A stretch of DNA of 64,000 bases from Sphingomonas sp. (GTDB lineage: Bacteria > Pseudomonadota > Alphaproteobacteria > Sphingomonadales > Sphingomonadaceae): positions 88,792-152,791 of the forward strand of contig JAKFUZ010000015.1 of the NCBI GenBank assembly GCA_021732445.1. The letters are read 5' to 3'. Positions 20,057-29,104 of the stretch are shown one piece after another. Both the position numbers and the translations under genes were made by a program. Position 1 is the stretch's first letter. Each line of letters opens with the position of its first letter. The notes under the pieces are model-generated. The model was not told the DNA's origin, did no database searches, and saw nothing but the letters and a program-made list of their open reading frames with translations.

Positions 20057-21247
20057 TCAACGAGCGCCAGGTGTCGCGCCCGCCACAGCCCCTTCATCGC
20101 CGCCATTGCCCGCCAGTTGCAGATATGCCGGCACGAGATTGCGCGCCCGATACCATTGCTGACGCTGCGGCGGCAACGTGTCGAAATTGCCGATGACGCG
20201 GCGGCATTCGGGGCTGCGGCACTGGCAGATCATGTGCCAGTTGCTCTGGGTGAGCGTGGTGGAATAGTCCCAGGTAATTTCCTCCCCCGGCGCAATGTCG
20301 CGCGTGGCGATCAGGAACACCCCGCCATCGGTAAAACGCAGGCCCGCATTGGGCGTGCAGCTATGGTTGATGAGGTCATCCACCCGACCCGATGGCCCCA
20401 TATACCGATCTTCACCGACCTGCACATAATGGTCATCGGGGCCGCGCAGCACCGTGGGCAAGCGATCGGCGGGCAGAAGGGCGCCGGTAAACCGGATGAT
20501 CTCGGCGCCCTCGGCAAAGCATTGTGCGGCATAGACCGCCCTGCCCAAATGGCTTTCCCCAACCGAAAACAGGCTGGCGGCCGGCGGATAGGCATCGAGC
20601 ACGAAGAACCGGCCGCGGCGAAACCCAAGCGAACGCGCCGGGTTGATCGTCGCCAGCCCGACCATGAACCACAGGCTGGCATGACAGGCCAGCTCCACAA
20701 AGATATAGGCCAGCCCGCCGACCCCCAAATCGGCAATGCGGATGGCGAGCAGCAGCGTTGCCAGATCGCCAATCGTCCACAGCCCCCAGGCAGGCGAGCG
20801 TTCGCGGCTGCGGTCCTGCATCACGCTTTGCCAGGTCGGCCAAAAGCTGATCGGCACGGCTGCCACCACCATCAAATGCGCCCAGAAGGCCGAGCGGAAC
20901 GCCGCCCACAGGATGAGCGCGGCAAGGCACACCGCCATGCATACGCTCTCGCTGACCGACGGCGCGCTCCATGCCGACCGGCGCCAGACGCCGATCGTCA
21001 CCACCAGGCAGGCAATTGCGGAACCAAGAAACACCAGGCTTTGCGCAGCGCCCGGATTGACCGCGGCATAGGTGCTGGCCTCAACCCCGATTGCCGCACT
21101 CCAGATGAGCCATGAGGCGCGGTTGGGCCGCACAAGCTGGCGGCGCAGGCCGGCCAGATACGCGGCATAGCCCGCAAAGTTGCACAGCACAGCAATGGCA
21201 AACCACAGCGCAAGCGTCATCATCAGCACCAACAAGGGTGCGTTCAA
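20057..21247 (-). CDS. polytopic membrane protein fused to a C-terminal SET domain
   Basis: 396 residues. The first 210 or so hold about six to seven hydrophobic segments, opening with a pattern YLAGLRRQLVRPNRASWLIW that recalls small bacterial PQ-loop-like membrane proteins. Residues about 230-350 are a SET domain: GRAVYAAQCFAEGAEII, the substrate/AdoMet motif NHSCTPNAGLRF (about 293), GEEITWDYS with the catalytic Tyr, and a post-SET-like CQCRSPECR. SET proteins methylate lysines using AdoMet. The target here is unknown, and I do not recall a characterised protein with this architecture. It stands alone, convergent with the kinase gene. Confidence 0.82.
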   Translation of the reverse strand: MNAPLLVLMMTLALWFAIAVLCNFAGYAAYLAGLRRQLVRPNRASWLIWSAAIGVEASTYAAVNPGAAQSLVFLGSAIACLVVTIGVWRRSAWSAPSVSESVCMAVCLAALILWAAFRSAFWAHLMVVAAVPISFWPTWQSVMQDRSRERSPAWGLWTIGDLATLLLAIRIADLGVGGLAYIFVELACHASLWFMVGLATINPARSLGFRRGRFFVLDAYPPAASLFSVGESHLGRAVYAAQCFAEGAEIIRFTGALLPADRLPTVLRGPDDHYVQVGEDRYMGPSGRVDDLINHSCTPNAGLRFTDGGVFLIATRDIAPGEEITWDYSTTLTQSNWHMICQCRSPECRRVIGNFDTLPPQRQQWYRARNLVPAYLQLAGNGGDEGAVAGATPGAR

Positions 21248-21323
21248 TGTAGCCGACCCGCTGACCAGCGTCCACCAGAAACCTAGGATTCACCGCGAGT
21301 CGCGCTAGATGCGGCGCGCATTG

Positions 21324-22607
21324 TTATTGGCGGACGATGACGCCGCCTTTCATTACCATCACGACCGCACGGGCAGCCGCGATGCGGCGCGTCGGGTCGC
21401 CAGCGAGCGCCACGAGATCGGCTACCATCCCCGCTTTCACCGCGCCGACCCGGTCGCCAATGTGGAGCGCGCGCGCATTGCCTGACGTGGCGGCGATCAT
21501 CGCTTCGGCCGGGGTCATGCCGCTGGCGACCATCAGTTCAAGCTCGCGTGCATTGTCTCCATGCGCGAACACTCCGACATCGCCCCCCGCGCAGAGCAGA
21601 ACGCCAGCCTTGCGTGCCCTGGCAAAGCCGTCGCGGCTGGCGGTCACGCCGGGCGGTGCGGGCTCGGCGCCGTTCCACCCGGCATAGCGCGCAACCGCAT
21701 CGGCCGCCGCGAGCGTTGGGCACAGCGCAACGCCTTTGGCCGCCATCGCGGCGAAAATCTGGGGCGTGCCGCCATAGCCATGCTCGATAGTGTCGGCGCC
21801 TGCCTCGATCGCACGGCGCATCCCTTCCGGCGTTGCGCTATGCACCGCAACGGTGCGGCCAGCGTCATGCGCTGCTTCAACGGCGGCGCGCAGTTCGGCA
21901 AGCGAAAATGTCGGCCGGCTTTCTTCCCCGCCCCGCCACCGGTAATCACCGTAAAGCTTGATGACATCGGCCCCGGCGGCAATCTGGCTGCGCACGGCGC
22001 GGACGACCTCGTCCACCCCGCTTGCTTCCTCGGCGCCTTGCGGCACGGCGACGCCCGGCTCAAAACCTTTGGGACCATAAGCCCCGCGCGCGACAATTGC
22101 CCGGGTCGCCACCAGCAGGCGCGGACCAGGCACAATAGCCTGCTCAATCGCCTGGCGCAGCCCGACATCGGCAAAGCCTGCGCCTTCGGTGCCAAGATCG
22201 CGCTCGGTCGTGTACCCGGCCATCAGCGTCATCCGCGCGGCCACCACCGCGCGCGCGGTGCGCAGCGCAAGCGGTTCGTGGAGCACCTGATCGTCCCATT
22301 TCGCCTCGTTATAGGGGTGGAGGAACAAATGCCCGTGCCCCTCGATCATCCCCGGCATCAGCGTGAGACCCGGCAAGTCGACGATTCTTGCAGCGGCGGG
22401 CGGCGGGCCGCTGGCCGGCCCTGCATCCACAATCATGTCGCCGCGCACCAGCACCTGCCAGCCAACATGCAGGCCCGGATTTTCGCCATCGAACACCGCC
22501 TGGGGCCGGAGCAGGACAAGCTCGGGTGCGGGCCCGGATGCAGGGCCGGGCGCAGCGGCGCTGGCTGGCGCAAGGGCCAATAGCAACAAGGCGGACATCC
22601 AGCGCAT
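21324..22607 (-). CDS. secreted amidohydrolase family protein
   Basis: The ATG at 22607 (GGAGGA six bases upstream) gives 427 residues; an ATG two codons earlier sits directly on the ribosome site. A signal peptide ends near residue 20 (APASAAA). Metal-dependent amidohydrolase motifs: [15 protein letters not shown] (HxH), a lysine in [34 protein letters not shown] and late [14 protein letters not shown]. It resembles imidazolonepropionase-like/Xaa-Pro dipeptidase-type periplasmic hydrolases. It is divergent from the acylase gene with 66 bases between starts, suggesting joint use on amide or peptide substrates. Confidence 0.9.
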   Translation of the reverse strand: MRWMSALLLLALAPASAAAPGPASGPAPELVLLRPQAVFDGENPGLHVGWQVLVRGDMIVDAGPASGPPPAAARIVDLPGLTLMPGMIEGHGHLFLHPYNEAKWDDQVLHEPLALRTARAVVAARMTLMAGYTTERDLGTEGAGFADVGLRQAIEQAIVPGPRLLVATRAIVARGAYGPKGFEPGVAVPQGAEEASGVDEVVRAVRSQIAAGADVIKLYGDYRWRGGEESRPTFSLAELRAAVEAAHDAGRTVAVHSATPEGMRRAIEAGADTIEHGYGGTPQIFAAMAAKGVALCPTLAAADAVARYAGWNGAEPAPPGVTASRDGFARARKAGVLLCAGGDVGVFAHGDNARELELMVASGMTPAEAMIAATSGNARALHIGDRVGAVKAGMVADLVALAGDPTRRIAAARAVVMVMKGGVIVRQ

Positions 22608-22673
22608 CGTCATTCCTCCAAAAGCGCACCGACGCTGCTTGCCGAGTGCCGTGCGGGCCGATAGCCTGAGCAA

Positions 22674-24935
22674 ATGGATAACCCGCCCAGCGCATGGCGC
22701 AACCTGCCGCTCGTCCTTGCGCTCGTTTCAGCGGCGCCCGCCGCAACCGCGCAGGCAGTGCCAGATCCCCAGCGCTGGAAAGCGCAGGCAGTGCCAGATC
22801 CCCAGCGCTGGAAAGCGCAGGCAGTGCCAGAACCCCAGCGCTGGAAAGCGCAGGCGGCCAGGGTCACCATCACGCGCGACGACTGGGGCATCGCCCACAT
22901 CCATGGCAAGACCGACGCCGACGCGGTCTTTGGCGCGGTTTATGCGCAGGCCGAAGATGATTTTGCGCGGATTGAGGCAAATTATCTTACCGCCACCGGG
23001 CGAACCGCAGAATATGCGGGCAAGGACGCCATCTGGCAGGATTTGCGCCAGCGGCTTTATGTCGATGACGGCGCGCTGAAGCGCCAATATGCCGGCGCAC
23101 CGCCCTGGCTGAAGCGGCTGATGCTGGGCTGGGCCGACGGGCTGAACTATTTTCTGGCGACGCACCCCGGTGTGCGGCCGAAGGTCATCACCCATTTCGA
23201 GCCATGGATGGCCCTATCGTTTACCGAAGGCAGCATTGGCGGTGATATCGAGCGGATTTCACTGGCCGAACTGGCGCAATTCTATGGCCACGCAGCGGTT
23301 GCACAAACCGCTGAGGAAACCGGCGCGCGTCCGCAGGAGCCGCGCGGTTCAAACGGCATCGCCATCGCACCATCCAAGACCCGCGATGGCCATGCGCTGT
23401 TGCTCATCAACCCGCACACAAGCTTTTACTTCCGTTCCGAGCTGCACATGATGAGCGACGAAGGGCTGAACGCCTATGGCGCATCGACCTGGGGGCAGTT
23501 CTTTATCTATCAAGGCTTTAATGCGCACGCCGGGTGGATGCATACCTCGTCTGGTGTCGATAATGTCGACGAATTCGCCGAAACCATCGAGACGCAGGCT
23601 GGCACGCGCCTGTATCGCTATGGCAAGGAAAAGCGCGCCATCGCCAGCCGCACCATCCGCCTGAAATATCGTAGCGCGAGCGGCGCCTTGGTGCCGGCGA
23701 ACTTTACCGTGTTTGCAACCCACCATGGCCCGATTGTCGCCGAGCGACACGGGAAATGGATCGCGCAGGCGCTGATGTGGCGCCCGGTGCCCGCGCTTCA
23801 GCAAAGCTGGCTGCGCACCAAGGCAGGCGGGCTCGCTGACTATCTCAAGGTCGCCGCTCTCCAGGCGAACTCCTCAAACGCCACGCTGTTTGCCGATGCG
23901 GGGGGCAACATCGCCTATCTGCACCCGCAATTCGTGCCGGTGCGCAGCGCGAGATTCGACTATTCCAAGGCGGTCGACGGCGCCAATCCCGCCACCGACT
24001 GGAAGGGCCTGCACAGTTTGGCGTCGCTGCCCAGCGTCATCGCGCCCAAAATCGGCTGGGTGATGAACACCAACAACTGGCCATATAGCGCCGCCGGGCC
24101 GCAAAGCCCCAAGGCTGCCAATTTTCCAGCCTATATGGACAGCGCCGGAGAAAATGCACGCGGCGAGCATGCAACGCTGCTGCTGACCCCGGCCAAAGAC
24201 GTCACGCCGGAAAAGCTGATGGCGATGGCGTATGACAGCTACCTGCCCGCTTTTGCCAGGCTCATACCGCAACTGACCGCGGCCTATGACGCGCTTGCCG
24301 GCGATGATCCGCTGCGCGCGGCGCTGGCTGAGCCAATGGCGGCGCTAAAGGGCTGGGATTATCGCTGGTCAGCGCAATCAGCGGCGACGTCGCTTGCGGT
24401 GTTCTGGGGGGATGCGCTGTGGCGTGACGTCGGCAGCTTTGCCCGCGCCGAGCGGGTCAATGTGCCCGATTACATCGCCACCCGTGTCTCGCCCGCTGCG
24501 CGCCTCGCCGCCCTGTCAAGCGCGGTCGACCGGCTAACGCGCGACTTTGGCACCTGGCGCACCGCCTGGGGCGACATCAACCGGTTCCAGCGGCTCGACG
24601 ATTCGATTGACGCCCATTTTGATGATGCGCGCGCGAGCACGGCGGTTCCCTTCACCTCGGCGCAATGGGGCTCGCTCGCCTCCTTTGGCGCGCGCGCCTA
24701 TGACAATACCCGAAAATATTATGGCACAAGCGGCAACAGCTTTGTCGCCGTGGTGGAGTTCGGGCCGAAGGTAAAGGCATGGGCAGTAACCGCAGGTGGC
24801 GAGAGCGGCGACCCGGCCTCTCCTCATTTTGGTGACCAGATTGCGCGCTATGCCGCCGGCGCGCTGCGGCCAGTTTATTTCTATCCACAAGACATCGGCG
24901 CCCACGCCAGGCGAACCTATCAACCGGGAAATTGA
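22674..24935 (+). CDS. penicillin acylase family protein (Ntn hydrolase)
   Basis: 753 residues: signal peptide (about 1-26, ending ATAQA), then three copies of an 11-residue repeat ([11 protein letters not shown], last copy with D to E), then the acylase body from [18 protein letters not shown]. The family matures by self-cleavage before a nucleophilic Ser. Here that is Ser near residue 225 in [13 protein letters not shown], with a conserved GPIV and NNWPYSA beta-chain region. Such enzymes deacylate penicillins, aculeacin or acyl-homoserine lactones in the periplasm. Family members are usually 750-800 residues. The repeat is an oddity discussed below. Substrate unknown. Confidence 0.9.
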   Translation: MDNPPSAWRNLPLVLALVSAAPAATAQAVPDPQRWKAQAVPDPQRWKAQAVPEPQRWKAQAARVTITRDDWGIAHIHGKTDADAVFGAVYAQAEDDFARIEANYLTATGRTAEYAGKDAIWQDLRQRLYVDDGALKRQYAGAPPWLKRLMLGWADGLNYFLATHPGVRPKVITHFEPWMALSFTEGSIGGDIERISLAELAQFYGHAAVAQTAEETGARPQEPRGSNGIAIAPSKTRDGHALLLINPHTSFYFRSELHMMSDEGLNAYGASTWGQFFIYQGFNAHAGWMHTSSGVDNVDEFAETIETQAGTRLYRYGKEKRAIASRTIRLKYRSASGALVPANFTVFATHHGPIVAERHGKWIAQALMWRPVPALQQSWLRTKAGGLADYLKVAALQANSSNATLFADAGGNIAYLHPQFVPVRSARFDYSKAVDGANPATDWKGLHSLASLPSVIAPKIGWVMNTNNWPYSAAGPQSPKAANFPAYMDSAGENARGEHATLLLTPAKDVTPEKLMAMAYDSYLPAFARLIPQLTAAYDALAGDDPLRAALAEPMAALKGWDYRWSAQSAATSLAVFWGDALWRDVGSFARAERVNVPDYIATRVSPAARLAALSSAVDRLTRDFGTWRTAWGDINRFQRLDDSIDAHFDDARASTAVPFTSAQWGSLASFGARAYDNTRKYYGTSGNSFVAVVEFGPKVKAWAVTAGGESGDPASPHFGDQIARYAAGALRPVYFYPQDIGAHARRTYQPGN
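22749..22847 (+). repeat. three tandem 33-bp direct repeats in the acylase gene
   Basis: Units begin at 22749, 22782 and 22815. The first two are identical; the third differs by one base (T to A, Asp to Glu). A fourth copy starts at 22848 but diverges after eight bases. The unit is a multiple of three so the frame is kept, adding 11 residues per copy between signal peptide and mature enzyme. Confidence 0.97.
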
Positions 24936-24952
24936 GGCGCGCCTGGCCGCGG

Positions 24953-27244
24953 TCAGGCAACCTGTCGGGCGGCATCGCCCCCTGCCAGAAGCGGCCAGAG
25001 ATCAGCCAGCGCCATCGGTCGCGAGATGAGATAACCCTGCGCATAGTCACAACCGACCGCGCGCAGAAAATCCAGGCACGCCGCCGCCTCGACCCCTTCT
25101 GCGACCACCCGCAAGCCAAGATCATGTGCCAGATCAACGGTCGAGCGCACCAGCAGGCCGTCATTCACATTCTCGTGGCAGTGCTGGACAAAGCTGCGAT
25201 CGAGCTTGATTTCGCTCAGCGGCAACTGGCGCAGATATGAAAGGGTTGACTGGCCGGTGCCATAATCATCCATCGACACCAACACGCCCAGGTCGCGATA
25301 GCGGCACAACGCCGCCACCGCCGCCTCAGGGTCCAACATGGCCGCCGACTCGGTCACTTCGAAAATGAGCGCGCCAGCCGGAACGGCCGCCCTGGCCAGC
25401 AACGCCTCGACCTGCGTGTTGAACAACGGCGCCGACAGCAATTTCGCCGAAATATTGACGGCCGCCGAAACCGCGATGCCCCGCGCGCGCCAGGCGGCAC
25501 TGTCGCGCAGCACAAGTTCGAGCACATGAAGCGTGAGCGGCGCGATACGCCCGGACTGTTCGGCCAGCGGAATAAACTGGTCGGGGCCAATCATTCCGAC
25601 CACCGGGTGCCGCCACCTTACCAATGCCTCCACACTGGTGATGCGGTTTTCGGCCAGCGCCAGCTTGGGCTGGTAAAACACCACGATCTGCCCGCCTGCC
25701 AATGCGTCTTCCAGCTCGCCCATGAGCGACAGGGACCGGGCCAGCCCATCGCGGTCGGTGCGCGCATATTGCCAGAAGCTGCCGGCGCGCTGCGCATTGT
25801 CCGCCGCCAGCGTGGCATCGGCCAGCGCGGATTCAAGCGGCCCGCTGGCGCGCCGGGCGACACCCGCGCTTGCGCTGACATCAATGCGGCGGCCCGCCAC
25901 ATCGACTGGTTGAAGCACCATACTGCGCAAGGCCGTCATGGCGTCGTCAACATCACCTGCGGCTAACGTAAAGGCGAGGGACCGGTCGTCGACCCGGTAA
26001 ACAATGCCGTCGCTGCTCGACAACCCGGCCCGTTCTGCAATGCGCAAAACGGCATCGGCGGTCGACCGGTCGCCTAGCACCGCCAGCAGGCTGTCATAAT
26101 TGGTGATCTGCAGCGCCACGACAACGTCATCGGTGCCGGCCTTCCGCGCGCCGAGCAGCGCCAGCCGGTTCGGCAGCCCGGTCTGCGCATCCGCCAGCCG
26201 TTGCTGCCGAAACGTCCCCAGAATGTGCCGCAACACCATGCCCGCGGTCGCCAGGGCGATGAGCAACGCCCCCGGCGCCAGCGGAAAATAGACCATCGCA
26301 ACGTGCTGCACCGCAATTATCAGCCCGGCAAACAGCGCCATCAAGGCCGATCCCGTGGCGATAATCCAGCCGATCCCGCGGCGGCGCAGCACCACCAATG
26401 CAAGTATTGCGGCCATCGCGATGGCCAGCGCTGCATTGCCCTGCGCCGGCACGCCCCGCAGCAGGGTTTCAGCGGCAAGCGCCTGAATCATCACACCAGG
26501 AATGACACCCCAGATGGGCGTTGCATAGCGATCCCCCATTTCGATCGCCGTGGCGCCAATGAGCACGGTACGCCCCTTGACCTTCGCGGCATCAAAATGG
26601 CCGTCGCGCACGGCGACAAAGCTCAGTTGCGGAATAGAGGCTGGGTTGATCGACATGTCGATGGGAAACGCGTCCACCGCCGAGCCGGACCGGGCGGCGA
26701 TATAGGCCGACAGCGTCGGGCGTGCCACCCCGGCGGTAATGGTACCAAACGGCATCGCGCGGACAATGCCATCAGGATCCGGCGCGATCATTACCGATGC
26801 CAGCGCCGCATGCTTGTGTAAGGCGGCAATGGGCAGCGCGTCGATCATCCGGCCGTCGTCGGCGCCGGCGGGCTGCGCAAAGGTAGGCAGCACAACTTGC
26901 CCGTCGGCCCGCGCCATCGCCCCGGCCAGCGCCTCATCCGCGGCCGGGTCGGACCGTGACGAGAAATTCACGTCAAACGCGACCGAGCTGGCGCCGGCCG
27001 CGCGCAACCGATCGAGCACGCGTGCAAAATGCGTTCGTGACCAAGGCCAGCGGCTGATTGACGCGGTGCTCGCGGCATCCATGGCGATGACGACGACACG
27101 GCCGCTCGCGGGCTTGTCAACAGCGGCAAACCGCAGCGGCGACAGCAGGCGTTCGGTTGCGGCGCCAAAGCGGGTTTCCCCCAGCGCCAGTGCGGCCACA
27201 ATCGCCAGGGCGGCGATCAGCCACAGCGCGACGGGGCGGATCAT
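24953..27244 (-). CDS. CHASE2 - degenerate GGDEF - EAL membrane signalling protein
   Basis: 763 residues from the ATG at 27244. One N-terminal TM, then a periplasmic CHASE2 domain (about 30-260: VVVIAMDAASTASISRWPWSR, FDVNFSS, VLIGATAIEMGDRYATP), three TMs (about 270-345), a GGDEF-fold domain (about 370-500) whose signature is replaced by RVDDRSLAF, and an EAL domain (about 510-755) with VEALVRW, EVTESAAML, MDDYGTGQSTL and IKLDRSFV. Likely a c-di-GMP phosphodiesterase with a non-cyclase GGDEF. It lies 25 bases after the TpsB-like gene on the same strand, so probably co-transcribed with it. Confidence 0.9.
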   Translation of the reverse strand: MIRPVALWLIAALAIVAALALGETRFGAATERLLSPLRFAAVDKPASGRVVVIAMDAASTASISRWPWSRTHFARVLDRLRAAGASSVAFDVNFSSRSDPAADEALAGAMARADGQVVLPTFAQPAGADDGRMIDALPIAALHKHAALASVMIAPDPDGIVRAMPFGTITAGVARPTLSAYIAARSGSAVDAFPIDMSINPASIPQLSFVAVRDGHFDAAKVKGRTVLIGATAIEMGDRYATPIWGVIPGVMIQALAAETLLRGVPAQGNAALAIAMAAILALVVLRRRGIGWIIATGSALMALFAGLIIAVQHVAMVYFPLAPGALLIALATAGMVLRHILGTFRQQRLADAQTGLPNRLALLGARKAGTDDVVVALQITNYDSLLAVLGDRSTADAVLRIAERAGLSSSDGIVYRVDDRSLAFTLAAGDVDDAMTALRSMVLQPVDVAGRRIDVSASAGVARRASGPLESALADATLAADNAQRAGSFWQYARTDRDGLARSLSLMGELEDALAGGQIVVFYQPKLALAENRITSVEALVRWRHPVVGMIGPDQFIPLAEQSGRIAPLTLHVLELVLRDSAAWRARGIAVSAAVNISAKLLSAPLFNTQVEALLARAAVPAGALIFEVTESAAMLDPEAAVAALCRYRDLGVLVSMDDYGTGQSTLSYLRQLPLSEIKLDRSFVQHCHENVNDGLLVRSTVDLAHDLGLRVVAEGVEAAACLDFLRAVGCDYAQGYLISRPMALADLWPLLAGGDAARQVA

Positions 27245-27269
27245 GTCGGCGCGCGGAAATGGCGCCCGC

Positions 27270-28934
27270 TTAAAAGCCACGCGAGACACGCACGGTAATG
27301 CGCGGGCGCTTGTCGCCGGTATCGAAACGCTCGACATTCACCGGCTGGGCGACTTCGACCATCGCGTCGAACTTGCCGGTGCCAAAGCGCGCTCCACCGC
27401 CCGACGACACCAGCCCGCCGCCGCCAAAGCCGCCGCGCAGATTGCTGACATAGCCGCCATCGACAAAGCCATAAAGCTGGAACCGCTCAACCGCGCCGGG
27501 CAACAGCCGCCCAATATCGGCACGCAGCTCCAGCGCAGCCAAAACGCCATTGTCGCCGGTGCGCTCGGCATTATCATATCCGCGCCCGAAAGCCGGGCCG
27601 CCAAGGCCGATTTCAGCGGTCGCCAGCAGCGGTCGCGACGCAAGCTGGCCGGCGGAGGACGCCGCAATGCTGAGTGTTTTGTCCAGCCTGGCCGACCAGT
27701 CGAGATAATAGCCCCAAGTCACAAAGCGGGCGTCGCCATCGGCCCGCGACAGCGACGCAAATCCGGCCTCACTGACACCGGGCAGCGGCAGCCCGGCGGT
27801 GATCGACACATCGCCGCGCACCACACCACCGGCAAAGGGCGCAACCCCGCCAAGCGAGCCGGACAGCGTTGCCAGCCGATCATCACGCAGCCGCACGCCC
27901 TGAAGCGATTGCTCGCTGCGGATGCCGCGAAATTCAAGCGAGGCGTTCAGCGCTTTCTGGCGGGTGCGAATCAGCGGCGTCGAGACGCTGACTGCGGCGT
28001 CATAGCTGTGACCGATGACGTTGAGCGGCAGCAGCGCGGCACCGGGATGCGCCCGCCCGTACGATGCCGACACCGACAGGACCGATCCACGCGCATCCAC
28101 CGGCGCCGAATAACTGCCGCGTACAAAGATAAACTCCGGCAGTTGCAGCGGCGTTTGCGATGAGAGCAACACGAGTTGATCGCCAGACGCGAGCACCCCG
28201 CGCGCGCTCGCCACCAGCGTCGAGCGCACCGGACCAATCTCGTTGTTGCCGCGGTTGTCGACCTGCGCATAGGCACTCAGCCGATCCTGCGCGATGGTAA
28301 CCAGCAAAATGCCAAAGCCGTTTTGCCGGGTGAACCGGCTTTCCTTGACGGTCACTCCTGGAATATCGCCCACCAGCGCAATCGCGCGTTCGAGCATGTC
28401 GGCCCGCAGCGGACGGTTTGAAACCAGCGCGTGCGTCAAAATCCGGTCGGCTTGCGGATTGCTGGCGCCAATCACCCGCACCGCATCGATCCGCCCTTCG
28501 TCAAGCGTTACGTGCAAGACCCCGTCGGCGAGCGACTGCGGTGCGATGGTCGCCGTAGCAAATGGATAACCCGCCGCACGGGCAAGCCTGGCAACCGCGC
28601 CGGCAAGCGCCGAAAGATCATCGGGCGTCAGTGGTCGGCCCGCATAATCAACCACCACGCGCGCAAAATCAGCGGGTGACAGGGCCGCGCTCCCGTCCAC
28701 CACGATGGCGGTCGCAACCACCTGCGCGGCGCGCGGGGCATCGACGCTTGCCGCATCGGGCGCCGTCGTTTTGGGTGCCTCGCGGTCTGTCGCCACTCCC
28801 TTGGCCGCCTTGGGAAGCGCCTGCTCGGTAATCGTCGGATCCGCGCGATCAAGCCGCACCTGCGCGGCAGCCGGCGCGGCGAACAGCCCCGCCCAGCAAA
28901 GCGCAACCAGCATATGGCCCGTCAGTCGCATCAT
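27270..28934 (-). CDS. TpsB/ShlB/FhaC-like outer-membrane secretion protein
   Basis: About 554 residues from tandem ATGs at 28934/28931, with GAGG upstream. Signal peptide ends near FAAPAAAQ. A POTRA-like region (about 70-200) has LTPDDLSALAGAVARLAR and GRIDAVRVIG, followed by a 16-strand-type barrel with RQNGFGILLVTI and DNRGNNEIGP. The loop-6 motif of Omp85/TpsB proteins is visible as FGRGYDNAE, and the protein ends in Phe (VRVSRGF). TpsB proteins export one partner protein through the outer membrane. No filamentous-haemagglutinin-type TpsA gene lies next to it; the divergent FecR/Ala-rich protein is the only candidate partner in the window. Confidence 0.87.
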   Translation of the reverse strand: MMRLTGHMLVALCWAGLFAAPAAAQVRLDRADPTITEQALPKAAKGVATDREAPKTTAPDAASVDAPRAAQVVATAIVVDGSAALSPADFARVVVDYAGRPLTPDDLSALAGAVARLARAAGYPFATATIAPQSLADGVLHVTLDEGRIDAVRVIGASNPQADRILTHALVSNRPLRADMLERAIALVGDIPGVTVKESRFTRQNGFGILLVTIAQDRLSAYAQVDNRGNNEIGPVRSTLVASARGVLASGDQLVLLSSQTPLQLPEFIFVRGSYSAPVDARGSVLSVSASYGRAHPGAALLPLNVIGHSYDAAVSVSTPLIRTRQKALNASLEFRGIRSEQSLQGVRLRDDRLATLSGSLGGVAPFAGGVVRGDVSITAGLPLPGVSEAGFASLSRADGDARFVTWGYYLDWSARLDKTLSIAASSAGQLASRPLLATAEIGLGGPAFGRGYDNAERTGDNGVLAALELRADIGRLLPGAVERFQLYGFVDGGYVSNLRGGFGGGGLVSSGGGARFGTGKFDAMVEVAQPVNVERFDTGDKRPRITVRVSRGF

Positions 28935-29104
28935 GAAATCCCGCCTCAAGATGGCCCTGATAGCGCAGCGAGCCTTTGCAAAAGGTTGATGCCCGCAACG
29001 CCGCTAATGGAAAATTCACCGCGCTGCGCAACGTGCTGGCAATTGGTGAGCGGGTAGGTGCGGCCATTGTCCTGGACGAAATCCCCTCGTCAGTGGAGAG
29101 ATGA

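Noticed and set aside
20117..21115. 332-codon plus-strand frame opposite the SET gene
   Set aside because: No conserved motif, while the minus strand has NHSC and GEEITWDYS and TM helices.
22749..22847. 33-bp repeats as a CRISPR array
   Set aside because: Units abut with no spacers, keep the reading frame and lie inside a conserved gene.
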